This document shows, piece by piece, positions 53,747 through 64,000 of a stretch of DNA of 64,000 nt; position 1 is the stretch's first letter, and the number at the start of each line of letters is the position of its first letter. This stretch comes from Streptomyces sp. NBC_01351 (GTDB lineage: Bacteria > Actinomycetota > Actinomycetes > Streptomycetales > Streptomycetaceae): assembly GCF_036237315.1 (NCBI RefSeq), contig NZ_CP108356.1, positions 6,081,501 through 6,145,500 on the forward strand. Direction: 5' to 3'. Under the pieces are notes generated by a model, which ran no database searches, was not told where the DNA came from, and saw nothing but the letters and a program-made list of their open reading frames with translations. Made by a program: the position numbers and the translations under genes.

Positions 53747-55127
53747 CCGCGTCCTCCGGAGGTTCCCGTGCCGAGCGGAGCGGCCCCGGCCTGTCGCCAC
53801 AGTTCGCCGAAGGCCACCCCGGGCGGGGCGGCCACCGCCGTCCAGCCCGCTTCCCGCAGTCTGTGCAGCCGCTCCTCCAGCGGGGGCAGGTCCTGACGCG
53901 GCGCGGACTCCCCGGTCCAGGTCGCCGAGTCCAGTACGAAGGCCACCGCGCCCCCGGCACGCTGGCGCATCTTGGCCGCCAGCTCGGTCTGTACGTCGTC
54001 CAGGTCCCCGAAGAAGGCGATGAGGAGCCCGTCACCGCCGGCTCCGCCGAAACCGCCGCCGTCGACGGCGCCGCGCACCGCGTCGTAGGCCCGGGAGATC
54101 CCCGCGCCGTCGGAGTGCCCGATGACCGCGAGGGTGTCCATCATCAGTCCGGCGGCCTCCGCGGATTCCTGGCCGCCGGAGGAGAAGCCTCCGCCGCCCT
54201 CGCCGGGCACCGAGTTCCCGGTGTCCGTGAGCAGCCGCACCGAGAAGCCCTGTTCCAGCAGGTGCACCAGGGTGGAGGCGGCTCCGGAGACGGCCCACTC
54301 GAAGGCGGAGTCGGGGCCGGCGCCCTCGAAGGCGATGTCCCGGGTATCCAGCAGGACGGTGGCCCGGCTGCGCTGCGGCTGCTCCTCGCGGCGCACCATC
54401 AGCTCGCCGTAGCGGGCGGTGGAGCGCCAGTGCACCCGGCGCAGGTCGTCGCCGCGCCGGTAGGTGCGCGGGATCACGTCGTCGTCGCCGGCCAGGGCCA
54501 GCGAGCGGCGGCTGCCGTCGCCGTAGCCGGAGGAGTCGCCCGCCAGCCGGACCGGCGGCAGGGCCTCGGTGCGGGGGATGACGGTGAGGGTGTCGTACGA
54601 GCTGAACGAGCGGGTCAGCTCGACCAGCCCGAAGGGGTCGGTCAGGCGCAGCTGGAGCGGGCCCAGCGGGTAGCGGCCGCGCAGGTCGGAGCGGACCCGG
54701 TAGGAGACCTCGCGGCGGCCGCCGGGCTCCACCCGGTCCAGCACGAACCGCGGGCGCGGGCCCAGTACGTACGGCACGCGGTCCTGGAGCATCAGCAGTC
54801 CGGTGGGCATGCGGGAGACGTTGTCCATGCGCAGCTGCACCCGGGCCTCGGCGCCCGCGGCCACCCGCCCCGGGGTCAGCCGGCGGCTGCCGGAGACCCG
54901 GTGGCGGGTGCGGTGCAGGGCGATGACGCAGATCAGCGGCAGGGCGGCGAGGAGCAGTCCGACCCGCAGGAGCTCGCCCTGGCCCAGGACGTACGCGCAC
55001 ACGGCGGCGGCGATCCCGGCCGCGAGGAAGGAACGGCCGCGGGTGGTCAGACCGGACAGGGAGGCGCGCAGCCCGCCGACGCCGCCGCGGTCCGGGCCGC
55101 CGGCGCCGCGGGGGGCACCGGCGCTCA

Positions 55128-55128
<1 letters not shown>
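53743..55128 (-). CDS. DUF58 domain protein
   Basis: A 461-aa protein. Two hydrophobic segments near residues 30-70 (FLAAGIAAAVCAYVLG, LLLAALPLICVIAL) anchor it; a beta-rich domain follows; the DUF58 core reads YRRGDDLRRVHWRSTARYGELMVRREE (about 240-266), after which a von Willebrand-like fold with LLDTRDIAF and DTGNSVPG continues to the end. Partner of the MoxR ATPase: the genes share TGATG at 55126-55130. Overlap with the transglutaminase gene gives a three-gene coupled operon. Confidence 0.93.
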
Positions 55129-56138
<1,010 letters not shown>

Positions 56139-56275
56139 GTGGTACTCCTCGGCCCAAATTCCAGGGCCGACGCCCTTGGCGCTTCACCGGCCCACCCCAG
56201 AAACACGGACACCGGCCCGGGGGGTCCCGGGTGGCGTCTCCCCGCATTCTTGACGGCGTTAAGGCCTTGTGTCAC

Positions 56276-56827
56276 TCAAGAGCTGGGATCGATCTCCCGC
56301 AGGAGTCCGGTGTGCACGTCGAAGACGAAGCCTCGCACATCGTCGCGGTGGGGCAGGAAGGGGTTCGTCCGAACCCGCTGCATGGACTGGCGGACGTCCT
56401 GGTCCACGTCCCGGAAGGCTTCGACCGCCCAGGCGGGGCGCTGGCCGACCTCGTCCTCCAGCTCGTGCCGGAAGTCCTCGGTCAGACTTTCGAGACCGCA
56501 TCCGGTGTGGTGGATGAGGATGACCGAGCGGGTGCCGAGGGCCCGCTGGCTGATGGTGAGGGAGCGGATGGTGTCGTCGGTGACGACCCCGCCCGCGTTG
56601 CGGATCGTGTGACAGTCGCCGAGTTCCAGGCCGAGGGCGGCGTGCAGGTCGAGCCGGGCGTCCATACAGGCGACGATCGCCACCTGGAGCACGGGGCGTG
56701 CGTCCATGCCGGGATCGGCGAAGCCCGACGCGTAGGCACGGTTCGCCGCGACCAGTCGGTCGGTGACGGTGCCGCCGCCGGAAGTCTTGTGTGCGGACCC
56801 GGCGGGCACGGATGCGGAAGTCGTCAT
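56276..56827 (-). CDS. Beta-class carbonic anhydrase
   Basis: A 183-aa enzyme interconverting CO2 and bicarbonate. Zinc ligands: Cys in VAIVACMDARLD (with the Asp-Arg dyad), then His and Cys in ILIHHTGCGLES; the IRNAGG segment is also typical. The ATG at 56827 is preferred; the frame extends to 56863. It stands just before the dcw cluster on the opposite strand, with a 310-bp divergent gap to rsmH. Role: bicarbonate supply for carboxylases. Confidence 0.93.
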   Translation of the reverse strand: MTTSASVPAGSAHKTSGGGTVTDRLVAANRAYASGFADPGMDARPVLQVAIVACMDARLDLHAALGLELGDCHTIRNAGGVVTDDTIRSLTISQRALGTRSVILIHHTGCGLESLTEDFRHELEDEVGQRPAWAVEAFRDVDQDVRQSMQRVRTNPFLPHRDDVRGFVFDVHTGLLREIDPSS

Positions 56828-57094
56828 GGATACGACGTTAGTGGTCACAGCTTGTGCAGGCATTGGGTGAGGGCGGACAAGTCAGGTCAACCGGGTTGGT
56901 TGTGAGCTAATCCACAGGGGTGAGACGGGGGAGGCCGTACGGGTGATTCGCGGCTTTTGCCGCTTCATCGCGAGAGGGGCACACCGTACCGGGGCGGTTC
57001 GTTGACCGCGGCGACCGTTGCACTAAAGTGGCGCGAACCGGCCGGGGCCCGGCCCTGACCGGCCGCCCGGCCCCCTGGTAACACTCCGCGTGCG

Positions 57095-57120
57095 CGGCGC
57101 GGCGTATGCCTGCCGCGCCG
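57095..57120 (+). promoter_or_regulatory. Leader hairpin 18 bp before rsmH
   Basis: CGGCGCGGCG (57095-57104) pairs with TGCCGCGCCG (57111-57120) at 9 of 10 positions with a 6-nt loop. It sits in the likely 5' leader of the division cluster. The gap 56828-57137 contains no mraZ gene. Confidence 0.5.
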
Positions 57121-57137
57121 TTATCTGAGAGGGCGCT

Positions 57138-58097
57138 TTGACTAGCGAGTCCCGACATGTCCCGGTGATGCTCCAGCGGTGCCTGGACCTGTTGGCCCCG
57201 GCGCTGGAGAGGCCCGGGGCCGTCGTCGTCGACTGCACCCTCGGCCTCGGCGGCCACAGCGAGGCCCTGCTGACCCGGTTCCCCGGGGTCCACCTGATCG
57301 GCCTCGACCGCGACAAGGAGGCCCTGCGGCTCTCCGGCGAACGCCTCGCGCCCTTCGGTGACCGGGCCACCCTCGTCCACGCGATCTACGCCGACCTGGC
57401 CGAGGTCCTCGACGGTCTGCGGATCCCGACCGTCCAGGGCATCCTCTTCGACCTCGGCGTCTCGTCCATGCAGCTCGACGAGGCCGACCGGGGGTTCGCG
57501 TACGCGCAGGACGCCCCGCTGGACATGCGGATGGACCAGACGACGGGCATCAGCGCGGCCGAGGTCCTCAACAGCTACGCGCCGGGCGAGCTCGTACGGA
57601 TCCTGCGCCAGTACGGCGAGGAGAAGCAGGCCAAGCGGATCGTGTCCGCGGTCGTCCGGGAGCGGGAGAAGGAGCCCTTCACCAACAGCGCCCGGCTGGT
57701 GGAGCTGATCCGCGACTCCCTGCCGCAGGCGGCGAAGCGGACCGGCGGCAACCCCGCTAAGCGGACCTTCCAGGCCCTGCGCATCGAGGTCAACGGCGAG
57801 CTGTCGGGCCTGGAGCGGGCCATTCCGGCGGCGGTGGACCGGATCGCGGTCGGCGGCCGGATCGCGGTGCTCTCGTACCACTCGCTGGAGGACCGCCTGG
57901 TCAAGCAGGTCTTCGCGGCGGGCGCCACCTCCACGGCCCCGCCCGGGCTGCCGGTGGTGCCGGAGAAGTACCAGCCGAAGCTGAAGCTGCTGACGCGCGG
58001 GGCGGAGCTGCCGACGGAGGAGGAGATCGCCGAGAACCGGCGGGCCGCCCCGGCCAGGTTCCGCGGGGTCGAACGCATCCGGGAGGCGCGACTGTGA
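57138..58097 (+). CDS. rsmH: 16S rRNA m4C1402 methyltransferase RsmH (MraW)
   Basis: A 319-aa SAM-dependent enzyme methylating N4 of C1402 in 16S rRNA. Motifs: [14 protein letters not shown] at the start, [14 protein letters not shown] (SAM site), [51 protein letters not shown] and [15 protein letters not shown] start after GAGAGGGCG; a later in-frame start is possible. First gene of the cell division and wall cluster; overlaps ftsL by GTGA. Confidence 0.96.
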   Translation: MTSESRHVPVMLQRCLDLLAPALERPGAVVVDCTLGLGGHSEALLTRFPGVHLIGLDRDKEALRLSGERLAPFGDRATLVHAIYADLAEVLDGLRIPTVQGILFDLGVSSMQLDEADRGFAYAQDAPLDMRMDQTTGISAAEVLNSYAPGELVRILRQYGEEKQAKRIVSAVVREREKEPFTNSARLVELIRDSLPQAAKRTGGNPAKRTFQALRIEVNGELSGLERAIPAAVDRIAVGGRIAVLSYHSLEDRLVKQVFAAGATSTAPPGLPVVPEKYQPKLKLLTRGAELPTEEEIAENRRAAPARFRGVERIREARL

Positions 58098-58702
58098 CCA
58101 AGGCCGCCGGGACCGGACCGGGGAGGTTCTCCACGCTGACGCGCCGGGCGCTCGGCGGGCGGCCCGTCCGCCCCGCGCGCCCCCGCCCCCGATCCGGCGG
58201 ACAGGCGGCGCGGACCCCGTTCGTGCTGCTGGTCGTGGCCCTGCTCGGCGGTGGCCTGATCAGCCTGCTGCTCCTGAACTCCGCGCTGAACGAGGGCTCC
58301 TTCCAGCTGACCAAGCTGAAGAAGGAGACCACCGCCCTCACGGACGAGGAGCAGGCGCTCCAGCGGGACGTGGACGCGTACTCGGCGCCGGGCGCGCTGC
58401 AGCGGCGGGCGCAGGAGCTGGGGCTGGTCCCGGGCGGCAGCCCGGTCTTCATCGGCCCGGACGGCAAGGTCACCGGCACGGCGGCCAAAGCGGAGCCCCC
58501 GCCGGCGCCGTCTCCTCCGCCGCCGGCGGCTTCGGCCCCGCCGCCGGCGGCTTCGGCCCCGCCGCCGGCCTCCGCGGCCGACTTGCACGCGCCGTCGCCG
58601 GCCGCCGACGCCCCGTCCTCGCCGCCTCCCTCCGCCGCCGCGGCCCCGAGCCAGACCCCCGGGGGATCCTCCCCCGCGCCCCAGCCCACTCCTGGAAGGT
58701 GA
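58094..58702 (+). CDS. ftsL: Cell division protein FtsL
   Basis: A 202-aa bitopic protein of the divisome. Basic N-terminus, one membrane helix (about 38-58: [19 protein letters not shown]), then a coiled coil (about 60-110) with [22 protein letters not shown], and [17 protein letters not shown] as in actinobacterial FtsL. The last about 75 residues are Pro/Ala/Ser-rich with a repeated PPPAASAP unit. Overlaps rsmH by 4 bp, so coupled. Unusually, a 279-bp gap filled with repeat DNA separates it from ftsI. Confidence 0.9.
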   Translation: MTKAAGTGPGRFSTLTRRALGGRPVRPARPRPRSGGQAARTPFVLLVVALLGGGLISLLLLNSALNEGSFQLTKLKKETTALTDEEQALQRDVDAYSAPGALQRRAQELGLVPGGSPVFIGPDGKVTGTAAKAEPPPAPSPPPPAASAPPPAASAPPPASAADLHAPSPAADAPSSPPPSAAAAPSQTPGGSSPAPQPTPGR

Positions 58703-58717
58703 CGCCGTGACGCGGAC

Positions 58718-58970
58718 CCTCCCCCAGCTACCGCTGGGGGTACCCCCAACGGGGCCTTACCCCGCCCCGCCCTTCCTCCGTTCCCCGGACTCCGCCCGGA
58801 CCCGCCCCCGGGGGCTCCGCCCCCGGACCCCCGCTCCTCAAACGCCGGAGGGGCTGAAATTGCCCTCCGGGCAATCCAGCCCGCCGCGCTGCGCGCACGT
58901 GCAGGCTGAAGCCGGCCAAAATCCAGCCCCTCCGGCGTTTGAGGAGCGGGGTCTGGGGCGGAGCCCCAGG
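58718..58970. repeat. Long intergenic inverted-repeat element, family A copy 6, inside the dcw operon
   Basis: Begins with a B hairpin (CCCCCAGC-TACC-GCTGGGGG, 58721-58740). Then GGGGGCTCCGCCCCC, CCTCAAACGCCGGAGGGGCTG, a middle GCCCTCCGGGC hairpin, CCCCTCCGGCGTTTGAGG and TCTGGGGCGGAGCCCC. It occupies the whole ftsL-ftsI gap. Confidence 0.9.
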
Positions 58971-58981
58971 GCGGTGACCCG

Positions 58982-60976
58982 GTGAGCCCCGCAGGGGAGC
59001 CGCCGCGGCGGCGGGTGCCCGGGCCGGGCAGGCCACGGCCGGGGGCCCGGGCCACCGCACGGCCGGCGGGGTCGCGCCCGGCGACCCGGCGCCCGGCCGC
59101 GCAGCGCAAACCCCACACCATCCGGCTCGGCAGCCCCCGCCCCCGGCTGCGCCTCGTCAGCGTCGGTCTGACCCTCGTCATGGTCGCCTTCGTGGTCCGC
59201 CTGCTCCAGGTGCAGGCCGTCGACGCCGCCACCTTCTCCGCGGAGGCCTCCAAGAACCGCTACACCAGCGTCAAGCTGGCCGCCGAACGCGGAGAGATCA
59301 CCGACCGCAAGGGCGTGGCCCTGGCCACCAGCGTCGACGCGTACGACATCACCGCCGACCCGAAGATGTTCACCCCGCAGGACAGCAAGGCCCCGGACGC
59401 CCCCGAGCAGGCCGCCGCCCTCCTCGCGCCCATCCTCGGGCAGGACGCCAAGAAGCTCACCGCCAAGCTGCAGACCAAGAACTCCCGCTACGTGATCCTG
59501 GCCCACCGCCAGACCCCCCAGGTCTGGAACCAGATCAAGGACCTCAAGCGGGTCTTCGCGGAGAAGGCGGCGGCCGACAAGAAGAACAACGGCCCCGGCG
59601 CCAACGTCCTGGCGGGCGTCTTCAAGGAGGACAGCAGCAAGCGCGTGTACCCGAACGGCGACCTCGCCGCCGGGATACTGGGCTACGTCAACGCCGAGGG
59701 CAAGGGCGCGGGCGGGCTGGAGTCCTCCCTCGACAAGAAGCTGGCCGGCAAGGACGGGGAGATCACCTACGCCCAGTCCGGCGGCCGCAAGGTCCCCACC
59801 GCCGGCTCCGACGAGAAGCCCGCCGTGCCCGGCGAGGACATCGCGCTCACCATCGACCGCGACATCCAGTGGGCCGCGCAGAGCGCCATCGCCGAACAGG
59901 TCGAGAAGTCCGGCGCCGACCGCGGCTACGTCATCGTCCAGGACACCCGCACCGGCGAGGTGCTGGCCATGGCCAACGCCCCCGGCTTCGACCCCAACGA
60001 CCTGTCCAAGGCCAGCTCGGCCGCCATGGGCAACGCCGCCCTCCAGGACGTGTACGAGCCCGGCTCCACCGCCAAGGTGATGTCGATGGCCGCGGTGCTG
60101 GAGGAGAAGAAGGCCACCCCCGAGACCCACGTCGAGGTCCCCAACCGGCTGCACCGCGGCGACCGGCTCTTCGAGGACGACATCGACCACCCGACCTGGT
60201 ACCTGACCCTCAACGGGGTCCTCGCCAAGTCCTCCAACATCGGCACCATCCTGGCCACCGGCCAGCTCGGCCCCACCCAGCCCGAGGCCAACAAGGTCCT
60301 GTACTCCTACCTGACCAAGTTCGGCATGGGGCAGCCCACCGGGCTGAACTACCCCGGCGAGTCCCGCGGCATCCTGGCCAAGCCCGAGGACTGGTCCACC
60401 TCCCAGCAGTACACGATCCCCTTCGGCCAGGGCCTGTCCCTCAACGCGATGCAGGCGGCCTCCGTGTACTCGACCATCGCCAACGGCGGTGTCCGCATCG
60501 AGCCGACCCTGGTCCGCGGCACCAGGGGCCCCGACGGCCGGTTCACCCCGGCCCCGGCCCCCGAGCGGAACCAGGTGATCAGCCAGGAGACCGCCAAGAC
60601 GCTCGCCGAGATGCTCGAATCCGTGGTCGACGACCAGGAGGGCACCGGCACCAAGGCGAAGATTCCCGGCTACCGGGTCGGCGGCAAGACCGGCACCTCC
60701 AACCGGGTGGATCCGGCCACCGGCCGCTACAAGGGCTACACCGCCTCCTTCGCCGGTTTCGCCCCGGCCGACAACCCGCGGATCACCGTCTACTGCGCCA
60801 TCCAGAACCCCACCAAGGGCAGCTACTTCGGCGGCCAGATCTGCGGACCCATCTACAAGAAGGTCATGGAGTTCGCCCTCAAGACCCTCCAGGTCGCCCC
60901 CACCGGATCCGCCCCCGCCGGACTCCCGGTCACCTACGAACCCGGCCCGCAGCCCGCTGCGAAGCCGGGTCAGTGA
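58982..60976 (+). CDS. ftsI: Penicillin-binding protein FtsI (PBP3), septal transpeptidase
   Basis: A 664-aa class B penicillin-binding protein that cross-links septal peptidoglycan. Basic Pro/Arg-rich cytoplasmic part (1-58), membrane helix (about 60-80: LVSVGLTLVMVAFVVRLLQV), PBP dimer domain with RGEITDRKGVALA, and transpeptidase domain with S362-T-A-K365 in EPGSTAKVMS, KSSNIG and the KTG motif GGKTGTSN (Lys about 569). GTG start directly after the repeat; no strong ribosome site is visible beyond GGTGACCCG. Confidence 0.96.
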   Translation: MSPAGEPPRRRVPGPGRPRPGARATARPAGSRPATRRPAAQRKPHTIRLGSPRPRLRLVSVGLTLVMVAFVVRLLQVQAVDAATFSAEASKNRYTSVKLAAERGEITDRKGVALATSVDAYDITADPKMFTPQDSKAPDAPEQAAALLAPILGQDAKKLTAKLQTKNSRYVILAHRQTPQVWNQIKDLKRVFAEKAAADKKNNGPGANVLAGVFKEDSSKRVYPNGDLAAGILGYVNAEGKGAGGLESSLDKKLAGKDGEITYAQSGGRKVPTAGSDEKPAVPGEDIALTIDRDIQWAAQSAIAEQVEKSGADRGYVIVQDTRTGEVLAMANAPGFDPNDLSKASSAAMGNAALQDVYEPGSTAKVMSMAAVLEEKKATPETHVEVPNRLHRGDRLFEDDIDHPTWYLTLNGVLAKSSNIGTILATGQLGPTQPEANKVLYSYLTKFGMGQPTGLNYPGESRGILAKPEDWSTSQQYTIPFGQGLSLNAMQAASVYSTIANGGVRIEPTLVRGTRGPDGRFTPAPAPERNQVISQETAKTLAEMLESVVDDQEGTGTKAKIPGYRVGGKTGTSNRVDPATGRYKGYTASFAGFAPADNPRITVYCAIQNPTKGSYFGGQICGPIYKKVMEFALKTLQVAPTGSAPAGLPVTYEPGPQPAAKPGQ

Positions 60977-61012
60977 CCGGCAGCCCGGCCCGAACAGCGT
61001 GAGGCACCACCA

Positions 61013-62719
61013 GTGACAACGATCACCCCGAAACCCGGGAACCAGTCGGCCGCCGGCGCGGAGGCCGGGCCCTCACTTCGCGGGCGCCCCGCCGCGCCCG
61101 GTACGCTCACCGCCGTGTCCCACGCTGATCAGCCCAGAAACACTCAGAAGGACGCCCCGGCAGCGCCGCCGGGAGCGCCGCGGCCCCAGTCCGTACGACC
61201 GACCGAGCTCGGCGAGCTGGCCGCCCTGCTGGGGCTGCCGGAACCGGCCGCCGCAGCGATCACCGGCATCACGCACGACTCCCGGGCGGTCCGCCCCGGC
61301 GACCTGTACGCGGCCCTGCCCGGCGCCAGGACGCACGGCGCCGACTTCGCCGCCCAGGCGGCCGGCCTCGGCGCCGCCGCCGTGCTGACCGACCCCGCGG
61401 GGGAGGCGCGCGCGGCCGCCACCGGACTGCCCGTCCTGACCGTCGCCGACCCGCGCGGCCGGATGGGCGAGCTCGCCGCCGCGATCTACGGCCACCCCGG
61501 CGAGGGCCTCCTGCAGATCGGCATCACCGGCACCTCCGGCAAGACCACCACGGCGTACCTCGTCGAGGGCGGGCTGCGCGCCGCGGGCCGCAGCACCGGA
61601 CTCGTCGGCACCGTCGAGATGCGCATCGGCGACGAGCGCATCAAGTCGGAGCGGACCACCCCCGAGGCCACCGACCTCCAGGCCCTCTTCGCGGTCATGC
61701 GCGAACGCGGGGTCGAGGCCGTGGCCATGGAGGTCTCCAGCCACGCCCTGGTGCTCGGCCGCGTCGACGGCTCGGTCTTCGACGTGGCCGTCTTCAACAA
61801 CCTGAGCCCGGAACACATGGAGTTCCACTCCGACATGGACGACTACTTCCAGGCGAAGGCGGGGCTCTTCACCCCCCGCCGGGCCCGCCTGGGCGTGGTC
61901 AACCTCGACGACGAGTACGGCCGCCGCCTCGCCAAGGAGGCGACGGTCCCGGTCGTCACCTTCTCCGCGACGGGTGACCCCGCCGCCGACTGGCGCGCCG
62001 AGGACGTGGTCTTCGGTCCGGCGAGCTCCACGCTGACGCTGCTGGGCCCCGAAGGACAGCGCGTACGGGCCACCGCGCCGCTGCCCGGCCCGTTCAACGT
62101 CGCGAACACCGTCGCCGCCGTCGTCACGCTCGCCGCCGCCGGCCTCGACCCGCAGACCGCCGCCGACGGCGTCGCCGCGGTCCCCGGGGTCCCCGGGCGT
62201 CTGGAGCGGGTGGACGCGGGACAGCCGTACCTGGCCGTCGTCGACTACGCCCACAAGACGGACGCCGTCGAGTCGGTGCTGCGGGCGCTGCGCGAGGTCA
62301 CCACCGGCACGCTGCACATCGTCCTCGGCTGCGGCGGCGACCGGGACACCACCAAGCGCGCCCCGATGGGAGCCGCGGCCGCCCGGTACGCCGACGTGGC
62401 CGTGCTGACCTCGGACAACCCCCGCTCCGAGGACCCCTTGAAGATCCTCGCCGCGATGTTCGAGGGCGCCGTGTCCGTACCGCCCGCCGAGCGGGGCACC
62501 GTCCTCGTCGACGCCGACCGGGCCGCGGCCATCGCCGCCGCCGTCGCGCGCGCCGGGCCCGGTGACACCGTGCTGGTGGCCGGGAAGGGCCACGAGCAGG
62601 GCCAGGAGACCGCGGGGGTCGTACGCCCCTTCGACGACCGCGAGGTGCTCCGCGCCGCGATCGAACGCCAGGCAGCAGTGCACAGCCGAGATGGCCGACA
62701 GGCCGAGGTGAACCAGTGA
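61013..62719 (+). CDS. murE: UDP-MurNAc-tripeptide synthetase MurE
   Basis: A 568-aa cytoplasmic Mur ligase adding the diamino acid to UDP-MurNAc-L-Ala-D-Glu. ATP loop GITGTSGKTTTAYLVEGG; carbamylated-Lys region VSSHALVLGRVDGSVFD; diaminopimelate-recognising DNPR in LTSDNPRSEDP, so diaminopimelate rather than Lys (LL-DAP in Streptomyces). The first about 60 residues are a variable Pro/Ala-rich extension as in other Streptomyces MurE; a start near the GTG that encodes VSHADQ is possible. Overlaps murF by GTGA. Confidence 0.95.
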   Translation: MTTITPKPGNQSAAGAEAGPSLRGRPAAPGTLTAVSHADQPRNTQKDAPAAPPGAPRPQSVRPTELGELAALLGLPEPAAAAITGITHDSRAVRPGDLYAALPGARTHGADFAAQAAGLGAAAVLTDPAGEARAAATGLPVLTVADPRGRMGELAAAIYGHPGEGLLQIGITGTSGKTTTAYLVEGGLRAAGRSTGLVGTVEMRIGDERIKSERTTPEATDLQALFAVMRERGVEAVAMEVSSHALVLGRVDGSVFDVAVFNNLSPEHMEFHSDMDDYFQAKAGLFTPRRARLGVVNLDDEYGRRLAKEATVPVVTFSATGDPAADWRAEDVVFGPASSTLTLLGPEGQRVRATAPLPGPFNVANTVAAVVTLAAAGLDPQTAADGVAAVPGVPGRLERVDAGQPYLAVVDYAHKTDAVESVLRALREVTTGTLHIVLGCGGDRDTTKRAPMGAAAARYADVAVLTSDNPRSEDPLKILAAMFEGAVSVPPAERGTVLVDADRAAAIAAAVARAGPGDTVLVAGKGHEQGQETAGVVRPFDDREVLRAAIERQAAVHSRDGRQAEVNQ

Positions 62720-64000
62720 TCGCCCTTTCCCTCGCCGAGATCGCCGACATCACCGGCGGGCAACCCCACGACATACCGGATCCGTCGGTGCGGATCAGCG
62801 GGCCCGTCGTCATCGACTCCCGTCAGGTGGAGGCCGGCAGCCTGTTCGCCGCCTTCGACGGCGAGCACGTCGACGGCCACGACTACGCCGAGCGCGCGGT
62901 CGCCGCCGGAGCCGCGGCCGTCCTCGCGGCCCGGCCGGTCGGTGTGCCGGCCGTCGTCGTCCCCGACGTGGAGAAGGCGCTCGGCGCCCTCGCCCGGGCC
63001 GTCGTCGAGCGGCTCGGCACCGACGTGGTGGCCCTGACCGGCTCCGCCGGAAAGACCTCCACCAAGGACCTCATCGCGCAGGTCCTCCAGGCCCACGCGC
63101 CCACAGTGTGGACACCGGGCTCCCTCAACAACGAGATCGGCCTGCCGCTCACCGCGCTCAAGGCCACCGCGGAAACCCGCCACCTGGTACTGGAGATGGG
63201 GGCCCGCGGGATCGGCCACATCGCCTACCTCACCGGCCTGACCCCGCCCCGCATCGGCGTCGTCATCAACGTCGGTACCGCCCACATCGGCGAGTTCGGC
63301 GGCCGCGAGCAGATCGCCCAGGCCAAGGGCGAACTGGTCGAGGCCCTCCCGGCGGAGGCCGAGGGCGGCATCGCCGTCCTCAACGCCGACGACCCGCTGG
63401 TGCGCCCGATGGCCACCCGCACGAAGGCCCGTACGGTCCTCTTCGGCGAGGCCGAAGACGCCGAAGTGCGGGCCACCGAGGTGCGGATGACGCCGGCGGG
63501 ACAGCCCTCCTTCACACTCCACACACCGACCGGGTGCAGTGATGTGACCTTGCGGCTGTACGGTGAGCACCACGTGTCGAACGCGCTCGCCGCGGCCGCC
63601 GTAGCCCATGTACTGGGAATGTCCGTCGAAGAGATCGCCACCGCGCTCTCGGGGGCGGGCACGCTGTCCCGGTGGCGGATGGAGGTCACCGAGCGGGCGG
63701 ACGGTGTGACGATCGTCAACGACGCCTACAACGCGAATCCCGAGTCCATGCGGGCCGCACTGCGCGCACTTGCCGCGATGGGCGGCTCCGCCAGGGCGAA
63801 CGGGGGACGCACGTGGGCGGTGCTCGGCCCCATGGCCGAACTCGGTGACGCATCGCTGGCCGAGCACGACGCGGTGGGACGGCTTGCCGTCCGGCTCAAC
63901 GTGAGCAAGCTCGTAGCAGTCGGGGGCAGGGAAGCGTCCTGGCTGCAACTGGGCGCATATAACGAGGGTTCGTGGGGTGAGGAGTCGGTGCTCGTGTCCG
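62716..64000 (+). CDS. murF: UDP-MurNAc-pentapeptide synthetase MurF (3' end outside window)
   Basis: 428 codons visible. Adds D-Ala-D-Ala to the UDP-MurNAc tripeptide. Start GTG overlaps the murE stop. Visible parts: ISGPVVIDSRQVEAGSLFAA in the uridine-binding domain, ATP loop VALTGSAGKTSTKDLI, NNEIGLPLTAL, EMGARGIGHI, NVGTAHIGEFGG and the start of the C-terminal domain at IVNDAYNANPESMRAAL. The reading frame is open to the window edge, consistent with a normal gene of about 460-475 aa. Confidence 0.95.
   Translation, partial: MIALSLAEIADITGGQPHDIPDPSVRISGPVVIDSRQVEAGSLFAAFDGEHVDGHDYAERAVAAGAAAVLAARPVGVPAVVVPDVEKALGALARAVVERLGTDVVALTGSAGKTSTKDLIAQVLQAHAPTVWTPGSLNNEIGLPLTALKATAETRHLVLEMGARGIGHIAYLTGLTPPRIGVVINVGTAHIGEFGGREQIAQAKGELVEALPAEAEGGIAVLNADDPLVRPMATRTKARTVLFGEAEDAEVRATEVRMTPAGQPSFTLHTPTGCSDVTLRLYGEHHVSNALAAAAVAHVLGMSVEEIATALSGAGTLSRWRMEVTERADGVTIVNDAYNANPESMRAALRALAAMGGSARANGGRTWAVLGPMAELGDASLAEHDAVGRLAVRLNVSKLVAVGGREASWLQLGAYNEGSWGEESVLVS

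Overview
This is chromosomal DNA from a Streptomyces-type actinomycete. G+C is about 73 percent, GTG and even TTG starts are common, the codon third position is nearly always G or C, and the gene order matches the S. coelicolor SCO2088-SCO2136 region as I recall it: glkA, macRS, class II DAHP synthase, bfr, thi genes, metF, then the division and cell-wall (dcw) cluster. Much of the backbone is also syntenic with the mycobacterial Rv2157c-Rv2190c block (NlpC/P60, PimB', FadD15, SRPBCC, ArsA-like, acyltransferase, DAHP synthase, Ser/Thr kinase, Rv2175c, MetF-like, DUF3040, RsmH, FtsL, FtsI, MurE, MurF). That makes it an old actinobacterial envelope neighbourhood into which lineage-specific genes have been inserted.

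Layout. 0-5 kb: two tandem NlpC/P60 wall hydrolases, an HExxH lipoprotein and a PimB'-like mannosyltransferase. 4.8-10 kb: an MFS exporter, a Tat-exported class I cholesterol oxidase and a long-chain acyl-CoA synthetase. 10-21 kb: phosphoesterase, SRPBCC protein, degenerate ArsA-like ATPase, DUF5304 protein, glucokinase, EEP nuclease/phosphatase, lipid hydrolase and acyltransferase, the MacSR two-component pair, phosphofructokinase and a D-2-hydroxyacid dehydrogenase. 22-26 kb: a TrpE-TrpG fusion with an attenuator encoding a leader peptide with three Trp codons, divergent from DAHP synthase; then bacterioferritin-associated ferredoxin with two iron boxes, convergent with bacterioferritin. 26.7-31 kb: a molybdenum oxidoreductase, a His-rich DUF4396 membrane protein behind a CsoR-like copper operator, endonuclease IV and a PASTA kinase. 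31-35.7 kb: an accessory island (two unknown proteins, an SDR enzyme and divergent TetR with a strong operator, a predicted ADP-ribosyltransferase-like/HEAT protein, a truncated GntR regulator, and a dense patch of repeats including a 157-bp palindrome). 35.7-45.4 kb: TPP-riboswitch-controlled thiO-thiS-thiG, a ferredoxin reductase-like flavoenzyme, an Rv2175c-type DNA-binding protein, thiE, metF, a crtI-like oxidoreductase and three small membrane proteins. 45.6-50.8 kb: methyltransferase, HEPN protein, and an ABC/YhgE/TetR operon behind a perfect 28-bp palindrome. 51-56 kb: transglutaminase/DUF58/MoxR operon and carbonic anhydrase. 57 kb to the end: rsmH-ftsL-ftsI-murE-murF, with murF cut by the window edge.

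How the genes work together. Wall precursor synthesis and division (murE, murF, ftsL, ftsI, rsmH), wall remodelling (NlpC/P60 proteins), envelope lipids (PimB', acyltransferase, acyl-CoA synthetase) and their regulators (PASTA kinase, Rv2175c-like protein, MacRS) lie together. Glucose phosphorylation and glycolysis (glkA, pfkA) feed the shikimate/Trp branch (DAHP synthase, trpEG). Iron storage, copper response and thiamine synthesis each carry a recognisable cis-regulatory site. Six copies of a long intergenic inverted-repeat family, with CCGGCGTTTGAGG cores, punctuate the gaps; one sits between ftsL and ftsI.

The least explained parts are the 31-35.7 kb island, the ART-like/HEAT protein, the CsoR-like box before the DUF4396 gene, the degenerate ABC ATPase with its palindromic operator, and a putative RNA at 50.8-51.03 kb preceded by two MacR-like boxes.
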